Assembly: GCF_018598175.1 (NCBI RefSeq)
Contig: NZ_JAHESE010000042.1
Span: 1 to 49,713, forward strand
DNA length: 49,713 nt
Direction of reading: 5' to 3'
Source of the DNA: Dawidia cretensis
GTDB lineage: Bacteria > Bacteroidota > Bacteroidia > Cytophagales > Cyclobacteriaceae
The position numbers were made by a program, and so were the translations under genes. The notes beneath the pieces were generated by a model. The model saw only the letters and a list, made by a program, of their open reading frames with translations. It searched no databases and was not told where the DNA came from. How positions within the stretch are numbered: position 1 is the stretch's first letter; every line of letters begins with the position of its first letter. Shown in pieces: positions 1-9,951 of this stretch.

Positions 1-40
1 GCCAACTTCGTCGGCAGCGTCAGAGGGGTATAAGAGACAG
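1..40. other. Sequencing adapter (Nextera read-1 transposon end) left on the contig
   Basis: Positions 8-40 match the 33-base Illumina Nextera read-1 adapter plus mosaic end, ending in TATAAGAGACAG at 29-40. Only positions 25 and 27 differ (G where the adapter has T). Positions 1-7 are presumably also non-genomic. The minus-strand GH30 frame reads well down to position 41 and then loses family resemblance, which fits the genome starting at 41. This is an artefact of library preparation and not biology. Confidence 0.95.
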
Positions 41-518
41 GGACCGGGGGGCTGTTCACAAACGCAACAAACTGATTTACCCCATGCTGACGGGCGGCTT
101 CCAGAAACCACTGCTGCCCGGCTTGCCGGGTCCAGGTATAACTCCCGTCGGCATTGAGAAAGCCCTCTGTACGACGCCATTCATCGACGATATTGTTCTG
201 GGCCGCGCTGCCGGCGCCGATGTTAAAACGCCACAGCGACAAACCAATGCCCTCGGGCTTCCCGTCAGCGTCGTCTTCCATACTGAATAACCAGTCGGCT
301 ACCTGCTGGCGTTTGTCGTCGCGCCATCGGCCTACAAACTGACAAGCCCAGGCGTCCGATCCGCCAAAATTATGAATGCTTTGCCGGCGATCGTCTACGT
401 GTATGGTAACAACACGTGCGTCGTTCGTGACAGTGGCCGAATCATTCCGCGAGCAGGCCGTCAGAAGGACCACCGGCACAAGGTACCAGAGTCTGAAATG
501 TGTAAAGAGAGATTGCAT
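41..518 (-). CDS. GH30-family glycoside hydrolase lipoprotein, N-terminal part (truncated by contig end)
   Basis: Reading minus from ATG at 518, the protein begins with a lipoprotein signal (hydrophobic run then LLTACS, Cys about residue 24), so it is probably anchored in a membrane after export. After that come a FGGSDAW motif, SLWRFNIGAGS, DEWRR and FVNSPPV. This series is typical of the N-terminal half of GH30 enzymes of the endo-beta-1,6-galactanase/beta-1,6-glucanase type in Bacteroidota. About 159 codons are present, and both catalytic glutamates would lie in the missing part. The gene starts 65 bases after the SusD stop on the same strand, so it is likely the next gene of the susCD transcript. 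The exact substrate (galactan or glucan) cannot be decided from this fragment. The frame runs through the adapter to position 1 without a stop, but those residues are artificial. Confidence 0.8.
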
Positions 519-583
519 GGATGGTATATATCTTCAACATCGATCCCGGGAGCAAGATGCTTCCGGGGTCGACCGTACAATGG

Positions 584-2266
584 CTAGTAATGTGGGCTCT
601 GATTCAGGCGCTCGCCGGACGATTGAATCTCTGCGCGGGGAATGGGGAGCCAGTAATGTTTTTCCTCAAACTTGCGTCCATCGAGTGCTACTACCTTCTG
701 GTACGTCAGAGTACTACCGCTTTTGGCGATCGATACCCCGTAAGCGGGTTCGTTCTCAGTGTCCATGGCGATCATCCACCGCCGCACATCGTAGAAGCGG
801 TGTTCTTCGAACGCCAGTTCCACCTGACGTTCGCGGCGAATGGCGTCGCGCATACCGTTCTGATCGAGTCCCGCCGGTAGAACGGGCATATCTGCGCGCT
901 GGCGTATGCGGTTGATCGCGTCATACACCGAGGCGTCGGGGCCGGCCACTTCATTCTGCGCTTCAGCGTAGTTCAACAGTACCTCGGCATAGCGCAGGTA
1001 GATCCACGGCTGTGTGCCGGCAACGTCCCACGGGTTTTGGATAGGCAGTGCATCGTTCAGGAATTTCTTCAGATAATATCCTGTCTTCGAAGCGTTCCAG
1101 TTGTCCTGACCGTCTTTGCTGTCTTTGCCGCCGGGCAGAAAGGTTTCGATCTGACGGCCGCGGTAATCCGAGCCATTGTGCAGAATGCTGGCATCGAGAC
1201 GCGGGTCACGGTTGGCGTAGGGGGCGGCTTTATGGGCTGCGTTGTCCCAATCAAAGGGTACAGCCGTGGTCGCATCCACCTTCACTTCGTAAGCATCCAC
1301 CAGGTTCTGCAGCGGTGAGTTTCCTGCCCAGCCACCGTAGCCGTTCGGACCGTTGGAAATTTCAAGGCAAACATGGCGCGCGCCGACAGCATACAGCCGC
1401 TCGAAAATTATCTCGTTGCTGGAAGGGGACAGGAACAGCGAGCGATAGTCCGGGTGTAGCGAGTAGCTCAGGTCCATCACGTCTTGTGCAGCATCGGCCG
1501 CGGCCTGCCAGGTACCGGCGTTGTACAACGGACTGGCGGCATACAGCAGCATGCGTGCTTTCAACGCCAGTGCCGCGCCGCGAGTAGCGCGGCCAAGTTG
1601 CCACGCCGAGTTGTTCGAAGCGGGCAACCCGGAAGCTGCTTCATCGAGCTGGGCAACCACGTACTGTACGCCTTCGGCGATCGTCGATTTCTCGAACAAC
1701 TCCTCGGCAGTCAGGTTGTCGGTAAGGTTATAAACCTTGTCGCCCGTCAGCACCACTGCACCATAGTTGCGAACCAGGTCGTGGTAGCGGTAAGCGCGAA
1801 TAAATTTCAGCTCGGCCATGAGCCACGCCTTATGGACAGCGCTCATCTGCACCTGGTCGATCACGCTCAACGCGTAGTTACACTCGCGGATACTACGGTA
1901 GCTGCGCGCCCACTGCGTGCCGGCAATGCCGACGTTCTCCGGCGCCAGTTGGCCACGCTGCACCACCCAGGTGTTATCATCGTTGTTGTAAATAGCTTCA
2001 TCGGTAAGCGATGCCCACAGGGCGTATTCAAAGCCGCGGCCAAAACCGGGCGGTGTGCCTTCGGCTTCTTTGTCTTGCAGACGCACACCCATGTAGCGGT
2101 TTATCACAAAGTCTTCGAACAACGACGAGTCGTTTACAATCGGGTCGTCGCCGATACGGTCGGTCGCGTCCACGTCCAGCAACCCATCGCTGCAGGCGCT
2201 TGCCAGGCCGGCCAGGACCGCCAGCGTCACCGGGTATATATATTTTACGTTAAAGTTCATAGTCAT
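584..2266 (-). CDS. SusD/RagB-family glycan-binding outer-membrane lipoprotein
   Basis: This 560-residue protein has a lipoprotein signal (LAVLAGLASACSDG, Cys about residue 25) followed by the long alpha-helical SusD/RagB fold. Recognisable family segments are WARSYRSIRECN near 120, AELKFIRAYRYHDLVRNYG near 150-170, and the C-terminal LRYAEVLLNYAEAQNE with AINRIRQRADMP and RERQVELAFEEHRFYDVRRW. In the family, SusD caps the SusC barrel on the cell surface and delivers oligosaccharides to it. It lies 5 bases downstream of SusC on the same strand and ahead of the GH30 gene, so one operon is likely. Translation may start at Met1 or at Met3 (2260). Length is normal for the family. The sugar cannot be read from SusD alone. 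Confidence 0.95.
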   Translation of the reverse strand: MTMNFNVKYIYPVTLAVLAGLASACSDGLLDVDATDRIGDDPIVNDSSLFEDFVINRYMGVRLQDKEAEGTPPGFGRGFEYALWASLTDEAIYNNDDNTWVVQRGQLAPENVGIAGTQWARSYRSIRECNYALSVIDQVQMSAVHKAWLMAELKFIRAYRYHDLVRNYGAVVLTGDKVYNLTDNLTAEELFEKSTIAEGVQYVVAQLDEAASGLPASNNSAWQLGRATRGAALALKARMLLYAASPLYNAGTWQAAADAAQDVMDLSYSLHPDYRSLFLSPSSNEIIFERLYAVGARHVCLEISNGPNGYGGWAGNSPLQNLVDAYEVKVDATTAVPFDWDNAAHKAAPYANRDPRLDASILHNGSDYRGRQIETFLPGGKDSKDGQDNWNASKTGYYLKKFLNDALPIQNPWDVAGTQPWIYLRYAEVLLNYAEAQNEVAGPDASVYDAINRIRQRADMPVLPAGLDQNGMRDAIRRERQVELAFEEHRFYDVRRWMIAMDTENEPAYGVSIAKSGSTLTYQKVVALDGRKFEEKHYWLPIPRAEIQSSGERLNQSPHY

Positions 2267-2271
2267 AATGA

Positions 2272-5200
2272 TTAAAACTGAAGATTGACACCCACATTGA
2301 TGATGCGCTGCTGCGGATAAAACTGACCGCTTTCGCTACTGCCTTCCGGATCGTAATCTTTCACATCGGTAATGGTAAACAGGTTGAAGGCATTGGCATA
2401 TACACGCAGGTTCGACAGGCGCAGCTTAGAGGCCAATGGAGCAGGCACATTGTAACCAATAGCGATATTTTTCAGACGCAGAAAAGACGCATCGTTCAGC
2501 CAGAAGTTGTTTTTATACAGCCCACCGTTGATCGACGCAGATGCCCGGGTGTCTACACGCGGGTAGCTGCCGTCGACGTTCGAGGGACTCCAGCGATTAT
2601 CGGCCCAGGTGCTGTAAAAGTTACCGACGGTACCCGACTCCGCCAGCACGTACTGGCTCACGCGACTCTGCCCGGCAAAGAGAATGGACACATCGAAGTT
2701 CTTCCAACCAGCATTGACATTTACGCCGTAGGTCAGTTCCGGAATGTTACCATACCTGGTACGTACCTGGTCATCGGCCGTAATCTTATCGTCGTTGTTG
2801 TAATCTTCGTAGATCAGGTCGCCGGGTTGCGCATTGGACAGGTGCGGGTAGCTATCGAGATCCTCGGCGCTGCGGAAGATACCAATAGTGTTGTACAACA
2901 GATAGCTGTTCAGGGGCCTGCCGGTCTGGCGCTGGTAAGGCAATACCGAAGAGGCCTCATCCATAAAGATCACCTCGCTTTTGGCATACGTCATGTTGGC
3001 AGAAACGTTGTACCAGAAATCGCCGGTGTGTTTATACCCCACGGTCATCTCGATACCGCGGCTCTTTACTTCGCCGATGTTTTCAGACGGTACCAACGGG
3101 TTGTAGGGATTGTTCGGATCCTTCGGATCATAAGGATTGACAATGCCCGAGCTGCCGGGTATCGAAGCGTTGCGCGGTGCCAGAATATTGGAACGGTCTT
3201 GCATAAAGTATATAAACTCCAGTGAGAAGTTGCGCAGCACGGTAGCGTTCAGACCGATGTCGGTCTTCTTGGCAACCTCCCAGGTAATCTGTGGGTTGGC
3301 CAGCTTGGTCAAATCAATGCCCGGATGCTTGTCGCTGCCGATCACGTACACGTTGTTAAATGAATAGTTGTTGAAATACTGAAACTGGCCTACGTTATCG
3401 TTTCCTAACCGGCCGTGCGAGGCGCGAATTTTAAGGTCGTTGAGAAACGTCACGTTGTCTGCAAACCAGCTCTCCTCCGAAATCCTCCACCCTGCAGAAA
3501 CCGCCGGGAAGGTACCATACCGCTCTCCGCCGGGGAAGGTAGACGAGCCATCGACCCGCACCTGCACTTCGGCCAGATACTTCTCTTTGTAGTTGTACGC
3601 GGCGCGGCCAATATAGCTTTGACGGGTATAATTGTAGCTGGATCCGGTGTTGTCGCGGTCGGTAGCCGCTGATCCCCCCTGGGTCAGCTCGGGGGTGAGT
3701 GACGTCGGGTAATTCAGACGCGTGGCACCCATATTTTCACGATGCGTTTTACTTTGCTCGTATGCCACAAAGGCATTGATGTTGTGGTCGCCCAGCTGGC
3801 GCTCGTAGTTTAACTTACCGTTGTAACTGATCAGGCTGTTGTTTTCCTGCGACTGCGTCATCTTCGCGGCACCGGAAGATCCACCGGTAACCGACCGGGT
3901 ATAAACATCGGTAGTGCTGGTATAGCCGTAGACAGCGTACGGCTTGGCAAAAGACTTGGAAAAATTCCACGTCTTGTCCACCGCATAAAAGCCATCCACG
4001 GAAAGCCCCTTCACCGCCGGAATAGCATAACTCGCCCGAAGGATGCCATTGAACACCTGGATGGGATTTTTGTTCGTACCGCCGGCACTTGTTGCCAGCA
4101 TAATGGGGTTGTTGTTTTCGATACCCGTGGACGGATAGCCGTTGGGGTAACGCGCAATGACCGTCGGGTACGCACGGTAAATGGACCGGAAAATATCGTT
4201 CGCCCCGGTGGTGGGAAAGATGCGGTCCTCCTCGCGGCCGGCCAGCGACAACGATACTTTAAAGTCCTTGCTGATGTTGGCGTCTATATTCGACCGGAAG
4301 TTATACTGATTGTATTTCGTCGCGCCGTGGCGGTACAGACCATCCTGGTATATTTTGCCGAGCGATACATAGTAGCGAATGTCTTCCGTACCACCATTAA
4401 TGGAAAGGTTCTGCTGGTTTTGCAGCGCAACAGACTTGAGCGTTTCGTCAGCCCAGTTGGTGTTGGGATAGTTGATGGGGTCCGAACCGTCGCGGAAGCG
4501 CTGCAGCTGCTCTTCGCTATAGTGCTGGTTCATGCCGCCCGCCTTGTTATTATAGTAATCTATCTCGTTTTGAATGGTAGCATAGGTAAACGCATCGGCC
4601 ATGTCGGGCAACCGGGTGGGTGATGAAAAACCCTGATTGAAGCTGTACGAAATCGTAGGCTTGCCGCTCTTGCCGCGTTTGGTAGTAACGAGTATCACGC
4701 CGTTAGCAGCACGACTGCCATACACAGCGGCCGAAGCGTCTTTGAGAATCGAAATACTTTCAATGTCGTTCGGATTGAGCCGTTCCAGGCCACCGAGTTG
4801 ACCGGGTATACCGTCGATAACCACCAGCACGTCGTTGTTACCCGTCGTGGCCAGGCCGCGGATGTTATAGCTGCTGCCATCGTAGCCGGGCTCACCGCCG
4901 CGATTGCTGGCAATGATGCCCGAAAACCGACCCGCCAGAGAGTTGGACACGTTGGTTTGCGGACTCTTGACGAGGTCGCCGCCTTTGACTTGCGAAACCG
5001 ATCCAGTCAGCGTCTCGCGTTTCTGCTCACCGTACCCCACCACCACAACTTCCGACAGGGTCTCGATATCCGTCACTAGGGCGACATCAATAGAGGTCCT
5101 GGTACCGACGGACATCTCCTGAGAGGTGTAGCCGATAAAGGTAAAGACCAGCACCGGCTCCTGGCCAGATACGCGCAGGGTGTAACGTCCGTCAGTGTCG

Positions 5201-5400
5201 GTAGTCGTGCCTTGCGAGGTCCCTTTCAGAATCACGCTCACCCCGGGCAAGGGGGCATTGTCCTCTTGAGCCGTGATCACGCCCGTCACGGTCACCTCCG
5301 TTTGCGCCCGCAGGGAACCGGGGGAAAGCAGGCCGCCACAGACTGCCAGGAGAAGCAGCACCCCGGGCGCCAGGGTGTTTAGTAAATGTTTTTTCATCAT
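2272..5400 (-). CDS. SusC/RagA-family TonB-dependent outer-membrane transporter (no STN domain)
   Basis: The protein begins at the paired methionines at 5400/5397, just before a clean signal peptide (KKHLLNTLAPGVLLLLAVCGG ending SLRAQ). The longer open frame to 5529 has no signal-like start and is rejected. Next come a CarboxypepD_reg-like domain (about residues 35-110, with VTGVITAQEDNAPLPGVSV), the SusC box VVVVGYGEQKRETLTGSVS, a plug (about 120-230, IRGLATTGNNDVLVVIDG), and a 22-strand barrel ending in NVGVNLQF. It imports oligosaccharides through the outer membrane with TonB energy and pairs with the SusD that follows. It lacks the STN signalling domain seen in the second SusC at 25693, which agrees with control by the neighbouring hybrid two-component system instead of sigma/anti-sigma. 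Confidence 0.95.
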   Translation of the reverse strand: MMKKHLLNTLAPGVLLLLAVCGGLLSPGSLRAQTEVTVTGVITAQEDNAPLPGVSVILKGTSQGTTTDTDGRYTLRVSGQEPVLVFTFIGYTSQEMSVGTRTSIDVALVTDIETLSEVVVVGYGEQKRETLTGSVSQVKGGDLVKSPQTNVSNSLAGRFSGIIASNRGGEPGYDGSSYNIRGLATTGNNDVLVVIDGIPGQLGGLERLNPNDIESISILKDASAAVYGSRAANGVILVTTKRGKSGKPTISYSFNQGFSSPTRLPDMADAFTYATIQNEIDYYNNKAGGMNQHYSEEQLQRFRDGSDPINYPNTNWADETLKSVALQNQQNLSINGGTEDIRYYVSLGKIYQDGLYRHGATKYNQYNFRSNIDANISKDFKVSLSLAGREEDRIFPTTGANDIFRSIYRAYPTVIARYPNGYPSTGIENNNPIMLATSAGGTNKNPIQVFNGILRASYAIPAVKGLSVDGFYAVDKTWNFSKSFAKPYAVYGYTSTTDVYTRSVTGGSSGAAKMTQSQENNSLISYNGKLNYERQLGDHNINAFVAYEQSKTHRENMGATRLNYPTSLTPELTQGGSAATDRDNTGSSYNYTRQSYIGRAAYNYKEKYLAEVQVRVDGSSTFPGGERYGTFPAVSAGWRISEESWFADNVTFLNDLKIRASHGRLGNDNVGQFQYFNNYSFNNVYVIGSDKHPGIDLTKLANPQITWEVAKKTDIGLNATVLRNFSLEFIYFMQDRSNILAPRNASIPGSSGIVNPYDPKDPNNPYNPLVPSENIGEVKSRGIEMTVGYKHTGDFWYNVSANMTYAKSEVIFMDEASSVLPYQRQTGRPLNSYLLYNTIGIFRSAEDLDSYPHLSNAQPGDLIYEDYNNDDKITADDQVRTRYGNIPELTYGVNVNAGWKNFDVSILFAGQSRVSQYVLAESGTVGNFYSTWADNRWSPSNVDGSYPRVDTRASASINGGLYKNNFWLNDASFLRLKNIAIGYNVPAPLASKLRLSNLRVYANAFNLFTITDVKDYDPEGSSESGQFYPQQRIINVGVNLQF

Positions 5401-5512
5401 AGGTTTGTTTTTGAGGTCTCGGAAATGGCTTCTGCAAACCATTGCATAAAAGTGACCGAAATCGTTTGTTCCGAACGGGGGTAAACTTGTATTTCGTGAG
5501 GGGCGGATGGGT

Positions 5513-5544
5513 AAAGGCCTCAAAAACACTGCGTTGAGGCCTTT
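5513..5544. terminator. Strong palindromic terminator between the HTCS gene and susC
   Basis: An 11-base perfect inverted repeat (AAAGGCCTCAA at 5513-5523, TTGAGGCCTTT at 5534-5544) has a 10-base loop. On the minus strand, where both flanking genes lie, the stem ends in TTT then ACCC. On the plus strand it ends in a longer T run. It probably ends the HTCS transcript 64 bases after its stop, so that susC has its own inducible promoter in the roughly 110 bases between the hairpin and 5400. Attenuation of susC is an alternative. Confidence 0.75.
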
Positions 5545-5607
5545 TTTAATGATCTATTACCGTAAAAGAATGCGTACAGGGGGCATCGGCTCCGGAGAGG
5601 CCAAAGA

Positions 5608-8600
5608 TTAACCCATTTCCCCCGCGTTTTTCAGAAAGTCAGACGGCGAATAGCCAAATTCTTTGACAAAACACTGACGGAAATACTTTAGGTCTGAGAA
5701 GCCAACCATGTATACCACCTCAAAGACTTTATATTTTTTGGACTTCAGCAGCTTGGCCGCCTCCTGCATACGGAGAGATCGCAAGTATTCCACCGGCGAG
5801 AGGCCGGTTAGCAATTTCACCTTCTTATATAACAAAGAGCGACTCATGTTAAGCGCCTCGCACAGCTCGTTTACATTGAAATCCTTGTGATCGAGGTTGG
5901 TCAGCAGCATTTCATAAATGGCGTGCAGAAACTTCTCATCGGGAGATTGTGACGCCGACAGTGCCGTTACCGGCGTCTGGGTCGCAAAGAGGTTGCGGTA
6001 AAAACGCTTAAGGGTTTCCCGCGACTGCAGCAGGTTGTTGATCGTCAGCGTAAGCATCTCCGGACTAAACGGCTTGGTAATGTAGGCATCACCACCAATC
6101 TCGATCCCCTCTTTGTGGTGAGTGAGCGATGTTTTGGCTGTCAATAGTACCACCGGGATATGGCTCGTACGGATATTGTTTTTCAACTCGCGACAAAAGT
6201 CAATGCCGTTCATGCCGGGCATCATAATGTCGCTGATCACGAGGTCAATGTGGTGCTCCGCCGCCAGCGTAAGTCCTTCGCGTCCTTCCACCGCCTCCAG
6301 CACGTGGTAGTCTTTCTCAAAATATTCACGCAAAAATGTGCGGATGTCCTCATCATCTTCCACAATCAGCAGGCACCGCTGTCCCTTGCGGCCCGTGGTA
6401 TCGTTCACAGCCTCTTCGAGCAGCAACGATGAGGACGGCACCGGGGCGGGGTCCGGTTGTAAGAGAAACTTGTTTTCACCGGCGTCAGCCACAATCTCGT
6501 TGGGTTTGAAGTGATCCTTACCCAGCAGAAACTTCACGCTGAAGGTCGAGCCGCTTCCCTCCGTGCTTTCGACATAAATTTCCCCCCGGTGCAGGTTCAC
6601 CAGCTTTTTGGCCAGCGCCAGGCCGATGCCCGAGCTCATCGGCATGAATCTGTCGCCACGGTAAAACCAGTCGAATACACTGCCAAGCTGTTTACGCGGA
6701 ATGCCGATGCCGTTGTCCTTCACTTTGATCAACACCTTGCCCTGCGGCCACTTTTCAGATGCCTGCCGGTGCAGCGATACGCTGATCTCGTTGCCGTTGC
6801 CGATATATTTAAAGGAATTGGAAATGATATTCGTAATCACCATCTCCATCTTCTCCTTGTCAAACCACGCCGGCAGCGACGGCAAATCTGCATGAAACCG
6901 GAAGGCAATGTTTTTACGCACGGCTAGTTCCTGAAAGGTAATACAGATTTCCTCGACGAATGCCACCAGGTCGTCTTCCGTGACATGGAGAACGATGTTG
7001 CCGCTCTCGATCTTACGATAGTCCAGCAGTTTATTGATCAGGCTCAGCAGCTTGTGCGCGTTGCGATATACCATCTTCAGTTTACGGCCATTCGGAGTAT
7101 AGCTCCCCTCGCGCACCACCATCTCCTCCAGCGGACCGATCATCAGCGTCAGCGGCGTGCGGAACTCATGGCTGATCTCGGTAAAGAAAGTCAGCTTTTC
7201 TTGCACCAGGCGCCGCTCGCGCTTGCGTTGTGCCTTCTCGATCTTGAGCCGCTTGCGCAGGGTAGCCTGTTTTTTGCGCACCGTCACGATAGCAAAACAC
7301 AATCCCCCGCCAACCACCATGTACAGACTATACGCCAGCGGGGTACGCCAAAACGGCGGCAGAATGGTCACGGCAATATGAGCATACTCATCGCTCCACG
7401 CATCCTCTTGGTTGGAAGCCTTGACTTTAAATACATAGTCGCCGGGCGCGACATAGCGATACGTGGCCGAGCGCTGCGCGCCGACATAATTCCAATCACG
7501 GTCAAGCCCTTCCAGCTTGTAGGCGTAGACGTTTTTCTCAGGGTAGCTGTAGTTAATGCCGACAAAGTCAAACGTAAACACCGACTGATCGTGCGTCAAC
7601 GCAATGGCCGGCGTGCGGCTGATAACCTGACGCAACACAAAGTCGCTGCCATTGCGGGCATTTACTTCCACCGGTTTGTTGAACAGCTGAAAACCCGAAA
7701 TCATCACGCGCGGCTTCATAATATCCTGTTCCACCTGGTCGGGATAAAAAAGATTGTAAGCCATCGTACCGCCAAAGCACATGTACCCCGCCAGCTCATT
7801 ATACAGCGCCGCTCCCGGGTTGAACTGGCCCTCTTGCAAACCGTCGTTTACATCGTAATTGATAAACTTCTCCGCCGTAGGATCATACTTCGAGATGCCT
7901 TTGTTGGTGCTAAGCCATAGATTGTCGGCATGGTCCGCCAGAATAGCGTAGACAGTATTGTTCGCCAGCCCGCGTTTGTCACTAAAGCGGCGCAACGCCT
8001 TCCGACCCGGGTTGTAGACACTTAACCCTCCCCCTCCAGTACCGATCCAGAGCATATCCTTGCGGTCGAAACGCAACGCAAAGACCACATTGCTCTTGAG
8101 TTGATCTACGGTATCCGACGAATAGAAATATCGTTGGGACCGCGCCGCACCCGCCGCGCGATAATGCACGCCATCGCCATAACAGCCCAGCCACAGGCCA
8201 CCAGTACTGTCCTCCGCAATCGCGCGGATGTCGCCATCGCGCAGTACTCCCATGGCACCTGGCACCTGGCTATAGCCGCGGCGCGTTTCATCCACCCGGC
8301 AAAGCCCCCCACGGTTGGTACCCACCCACAATGTATGCTGAACGTCTTCAAAGATCACACGCACGTCGTGCGCCCCCGTCAGCGCCGGGTCGCCCAGGTA
8401 GCGGTAGTGCTCGAAACGGTCGTGCTGTTTGTCATAGCGAAACAAACCCTGTGAATAAGTGCCGAACCACAAGTTGTTATGATGGTCACGAAAAGCACTA
8501 AGCACAGCGTTGTCTTTCAGACTCCCCGGCCGGCCGTCAGCCTTGTAGTGCCCGGTGGTCTCACCCGTACTGCGCACGCGGTATATACCGTCGCCATCGG

Positions 8601-9795
8601 TACCCAGCCACAAGTTGCCGTCAGCATCATAGCACATGCCGTAGTACTGCACATAGCTAAGCGACTCGTCGTTATACTGCTTGCGCTGAAATTTTACAAA
8701 CTTCTCAGGCAAGCCACTCATCATATATACGCCGTCACCAAACGTGCCCACCCACAGGTTCTTGTTTTTGTCTTCGTACAGCGACAGAATAGTGCGTTTG
8801 GAGATATTGTACGTATCCAGATTCTGAATACGCTTAAAAATGACATCGTCCAGATTACGACTCCCGAGCTGCCGCAGGTCCAGCGCATAAAGGCCACCAC
8901 CCTGCACGCCAATCCAAAGGTTTTCGTGGCTATCGGCCAGTAGGGTAAAGATGCTCTTACCCGCAATGCCGAATTGTGCACCGTTGAAGGTATAAAAAGT
9001 ATTTTCCTGTCGCTTGTACAACACCAACCCATTGGCCGTACCGATCCAAAGGTTACCCGCCTGGTCCTCCGCAAAACACCGCACGGTATGCGACGGCAGC
9101 AACTTCTTATCCGACAAACTTTCGTGTTTCTTCAAAACCGCGCCCTTGCTCACCTGAAACACATCCAGCCCGCCGTTCTGCGTTCCCACCCACAGTAACC
9201 CAAACTTATCTTCCAGCAGCGTAAGCGTCTGCGTACTCGTGAGCCCAGACAACGTCTTGTCTGTATAAGGTGTAAAAGTATGGGTAGTCGTATTAAACGA
9301 CGCAAAACCAGCCCCATACCACGCCACCCACAAATTACGCGCGCCGCCCTCTGCAATGAAACTCACATCGTTGCCATTGCCGGCTGCACCCGCCGGCAAT
9401 GAGTGTTTGTACAACGTAAACTGTTCCTTGAGTTGGTCGAAGCGGTGCAGCCCTTTTCGGGAAGAGACCCAAAAATCCCCCTGAGAGTCTTTAAAAATGC
9501 TTTGAATGAAGTTGTCCGCCAGCCCGCGCGCATTGTCGGGGTCGTATTTAAAGACCTTGAAAGAGTAGCCGTCAAAGCGGTTCAGGCCGTCCTCGGTCGC
9601 AAACCACATCAGCGACTGCTCATCCTGCGTTATGCTGTTCACCACGCCCTGCGACAGCCCCTCCCTGATGCCGTAATGCCGAATGCGGTTCTTAGGCTCG
9701 TGCGGTATGAACGCCGTCAGCAACAGCACGGACGCAACCAATATAAACCCTCGCAACATGTGCGAAAAACAAAGTCCCTTCGTATCCCGATTCAT
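5608..9795 (-). CDS. Hybrid two-component system sensor/regulator (reg_prop propeller, kinase, receiver, AraC HTH)
   Basis: One polypeptide holds a whole two-component system. Numbering from the upstream ATG at 9831 (1407 residues): signal/anchor about 26-41; periplasmic propeller about 50-700 with a dozen or so repeats of the LWVGT-type; Y_Y_Y domain about 750-815; transmembrane segment about 833-851; HisKA with phospho-His888 in EISHEFRTPL; HATPase_c with N-box NIISNSFKYI near 1001 and DNGIGIP near 1039; receiver about 1153-1270 with phospho-Asp1201 in SDIMMPG and Lys1254; AraC DNA-binding domain about 1300-1400. I prefer the start at 9795 (Met13) because the signal segment follows more naturally; 9831 and 9759 are also possible. 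HTCS proteins sense oligosaccharides in the periplasm and switch on their adjacent susCD operon, here the one downstream. All key catalytic residues are present. Confidence 0.95.
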   Translation of the reverse strand: MNRDTKGLCFSHMLRGFILVASVLLLTAFIPHEPKNRIRHYGIREGLSQGVVNSITQDEQSLMWFATEDGLNRFDGYSFKVFKYDPDNARGLADNFIQSIFKDSQGDFWVSSRKGLHRFDQLKEQFTLYKHSLPAGAAGNGNDVSFIAEGGARNLWVAWYGAGFASFNTTTHTFTPYTDKTLSGLTSTQTLTLLEDKFGLLWVGTQNGGLDVFQVSKGAVLKKHESLSDKKLLPSHTVRCFAEDQAGNLWIGTANGLVLYKRQENTFYTFNGAQFGIAGKSIFTLLADSHENLWIGVQGGGLYALDLRQLGSRNLDDVIFKRIQNLDTYNISKRTILSLYEDKNKNLWVGTFGDGVYMMSGLPEKFVKFQRKQYNDESLSYVQYYGMCYDADGNLWLGTDGDGIYRVRSTGETTGHYKADGRPGSLKDNAVLSAFRDHHNNLWFGTYSQGLFRYDKQHDRFEHYRYLGDPALTGAHDVRVIFEDVQHTLWVGTNRGGLCRVDETRRGYSQVPGAMGVLRDGDIRAIAEDSTGGLWLGCYGDGVHYRAAGAARSQRYFYSSDTVDQLKSNVVFALRFDRKDMLWIGTGGGGLSVYNPGRKALRRFSDKRGLANNTVYAILADHADNLWLSTNKGISKYDPTAEKFINYDVNDGLQEGQFNPGAALYNELAGYMCFGGTMAYNLFYPDQVEQDIMKPRVMISGFQLFNKPVEVNARNGSDFVLRQVISRTPAIALTHDQSVFTFDFVGINYSYPEKNVYAYKLEGLDRDWNYVGAQRSATYRYVAPGDYVFKVKASNQEDAWSDEYAHIAVTILPPFWRTPLAYSLYMVVGGGLCFAIVTVRKKQATLRKRLKIEKAQRKRERRLVQEKLTFFTEISHEFRTPLTLMIGPLEEMVVREGSYTPNGRKLKMVYRNAHKLLSLINKLLDYRKIESGNIVLHVTEDDLVAFVEEICITFQELAVRKNIAFRFHADLPSLPAWFDKEKMEMVITNIISNSFKYIGNGNEISVSLHRQASEKWPQGKVLIKVKDNGIGIPRKQLGSVFDWFYRGDRFMPMSSGIGLALAKKLVNLHRGEIYVESTEGSGSTFSVKFLLGKDHFKPNEIVADAGENKFLLQPDPAPVPSSSLLLEEAVNDTTGRKGQRCLLIVEDDEDIRTFLREYFEKDYHVLEAVEGREGLTLAAEHHIDLVISDIMMPGMNGIDFCRELKNNIRTSHIPVVLLTAKTSLTHHKEGIEIGGDAYITKPFSPEMLTLTINNLLQSRETLKRFYRNLFATQTPVTALSASQSPDEKFLHAIYEMLLTNLDHKDFNVNELCEALNMSRSLLYKKVKLLTGLSPVEYLRSLRMQEAAKLLKSKKYKVFEVVYMVGFSDLKYFRQCFVKEFGYSPSDFLKNAGEMG

Positions 9796-9951
9796 GGTTC
9801 CCACGGATAAGCCAGAGAGCCAAGTTACCATAACCTAACGCGCCGGCAATGGGGGGATTTGTATAAACTATAGGGGGTATTTGGGTTAAAAACGCCTTCC
9901 TTCCCAACTCCACCATGTGCGGAAGTATTTTGCCAATGATTTTGATTTCCG

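Noticed and set aside
1484-2275. 263-codon plus frame inside SusD
   Set aside because: Antisense shadow of an unmistakable SusD gene.
5400-5529. Longer SusC start at 5529
   Set aside because: The extra 43 residues precede a clean signal peptide and run over the terminator hairpin at 5513-5544.
6985-7920. 311-codon plus frame inside the HTCS gene
   Set aside because: Antisense shadow of a long GC-rich coding region with a complete, well-recognised protein on the other strand.
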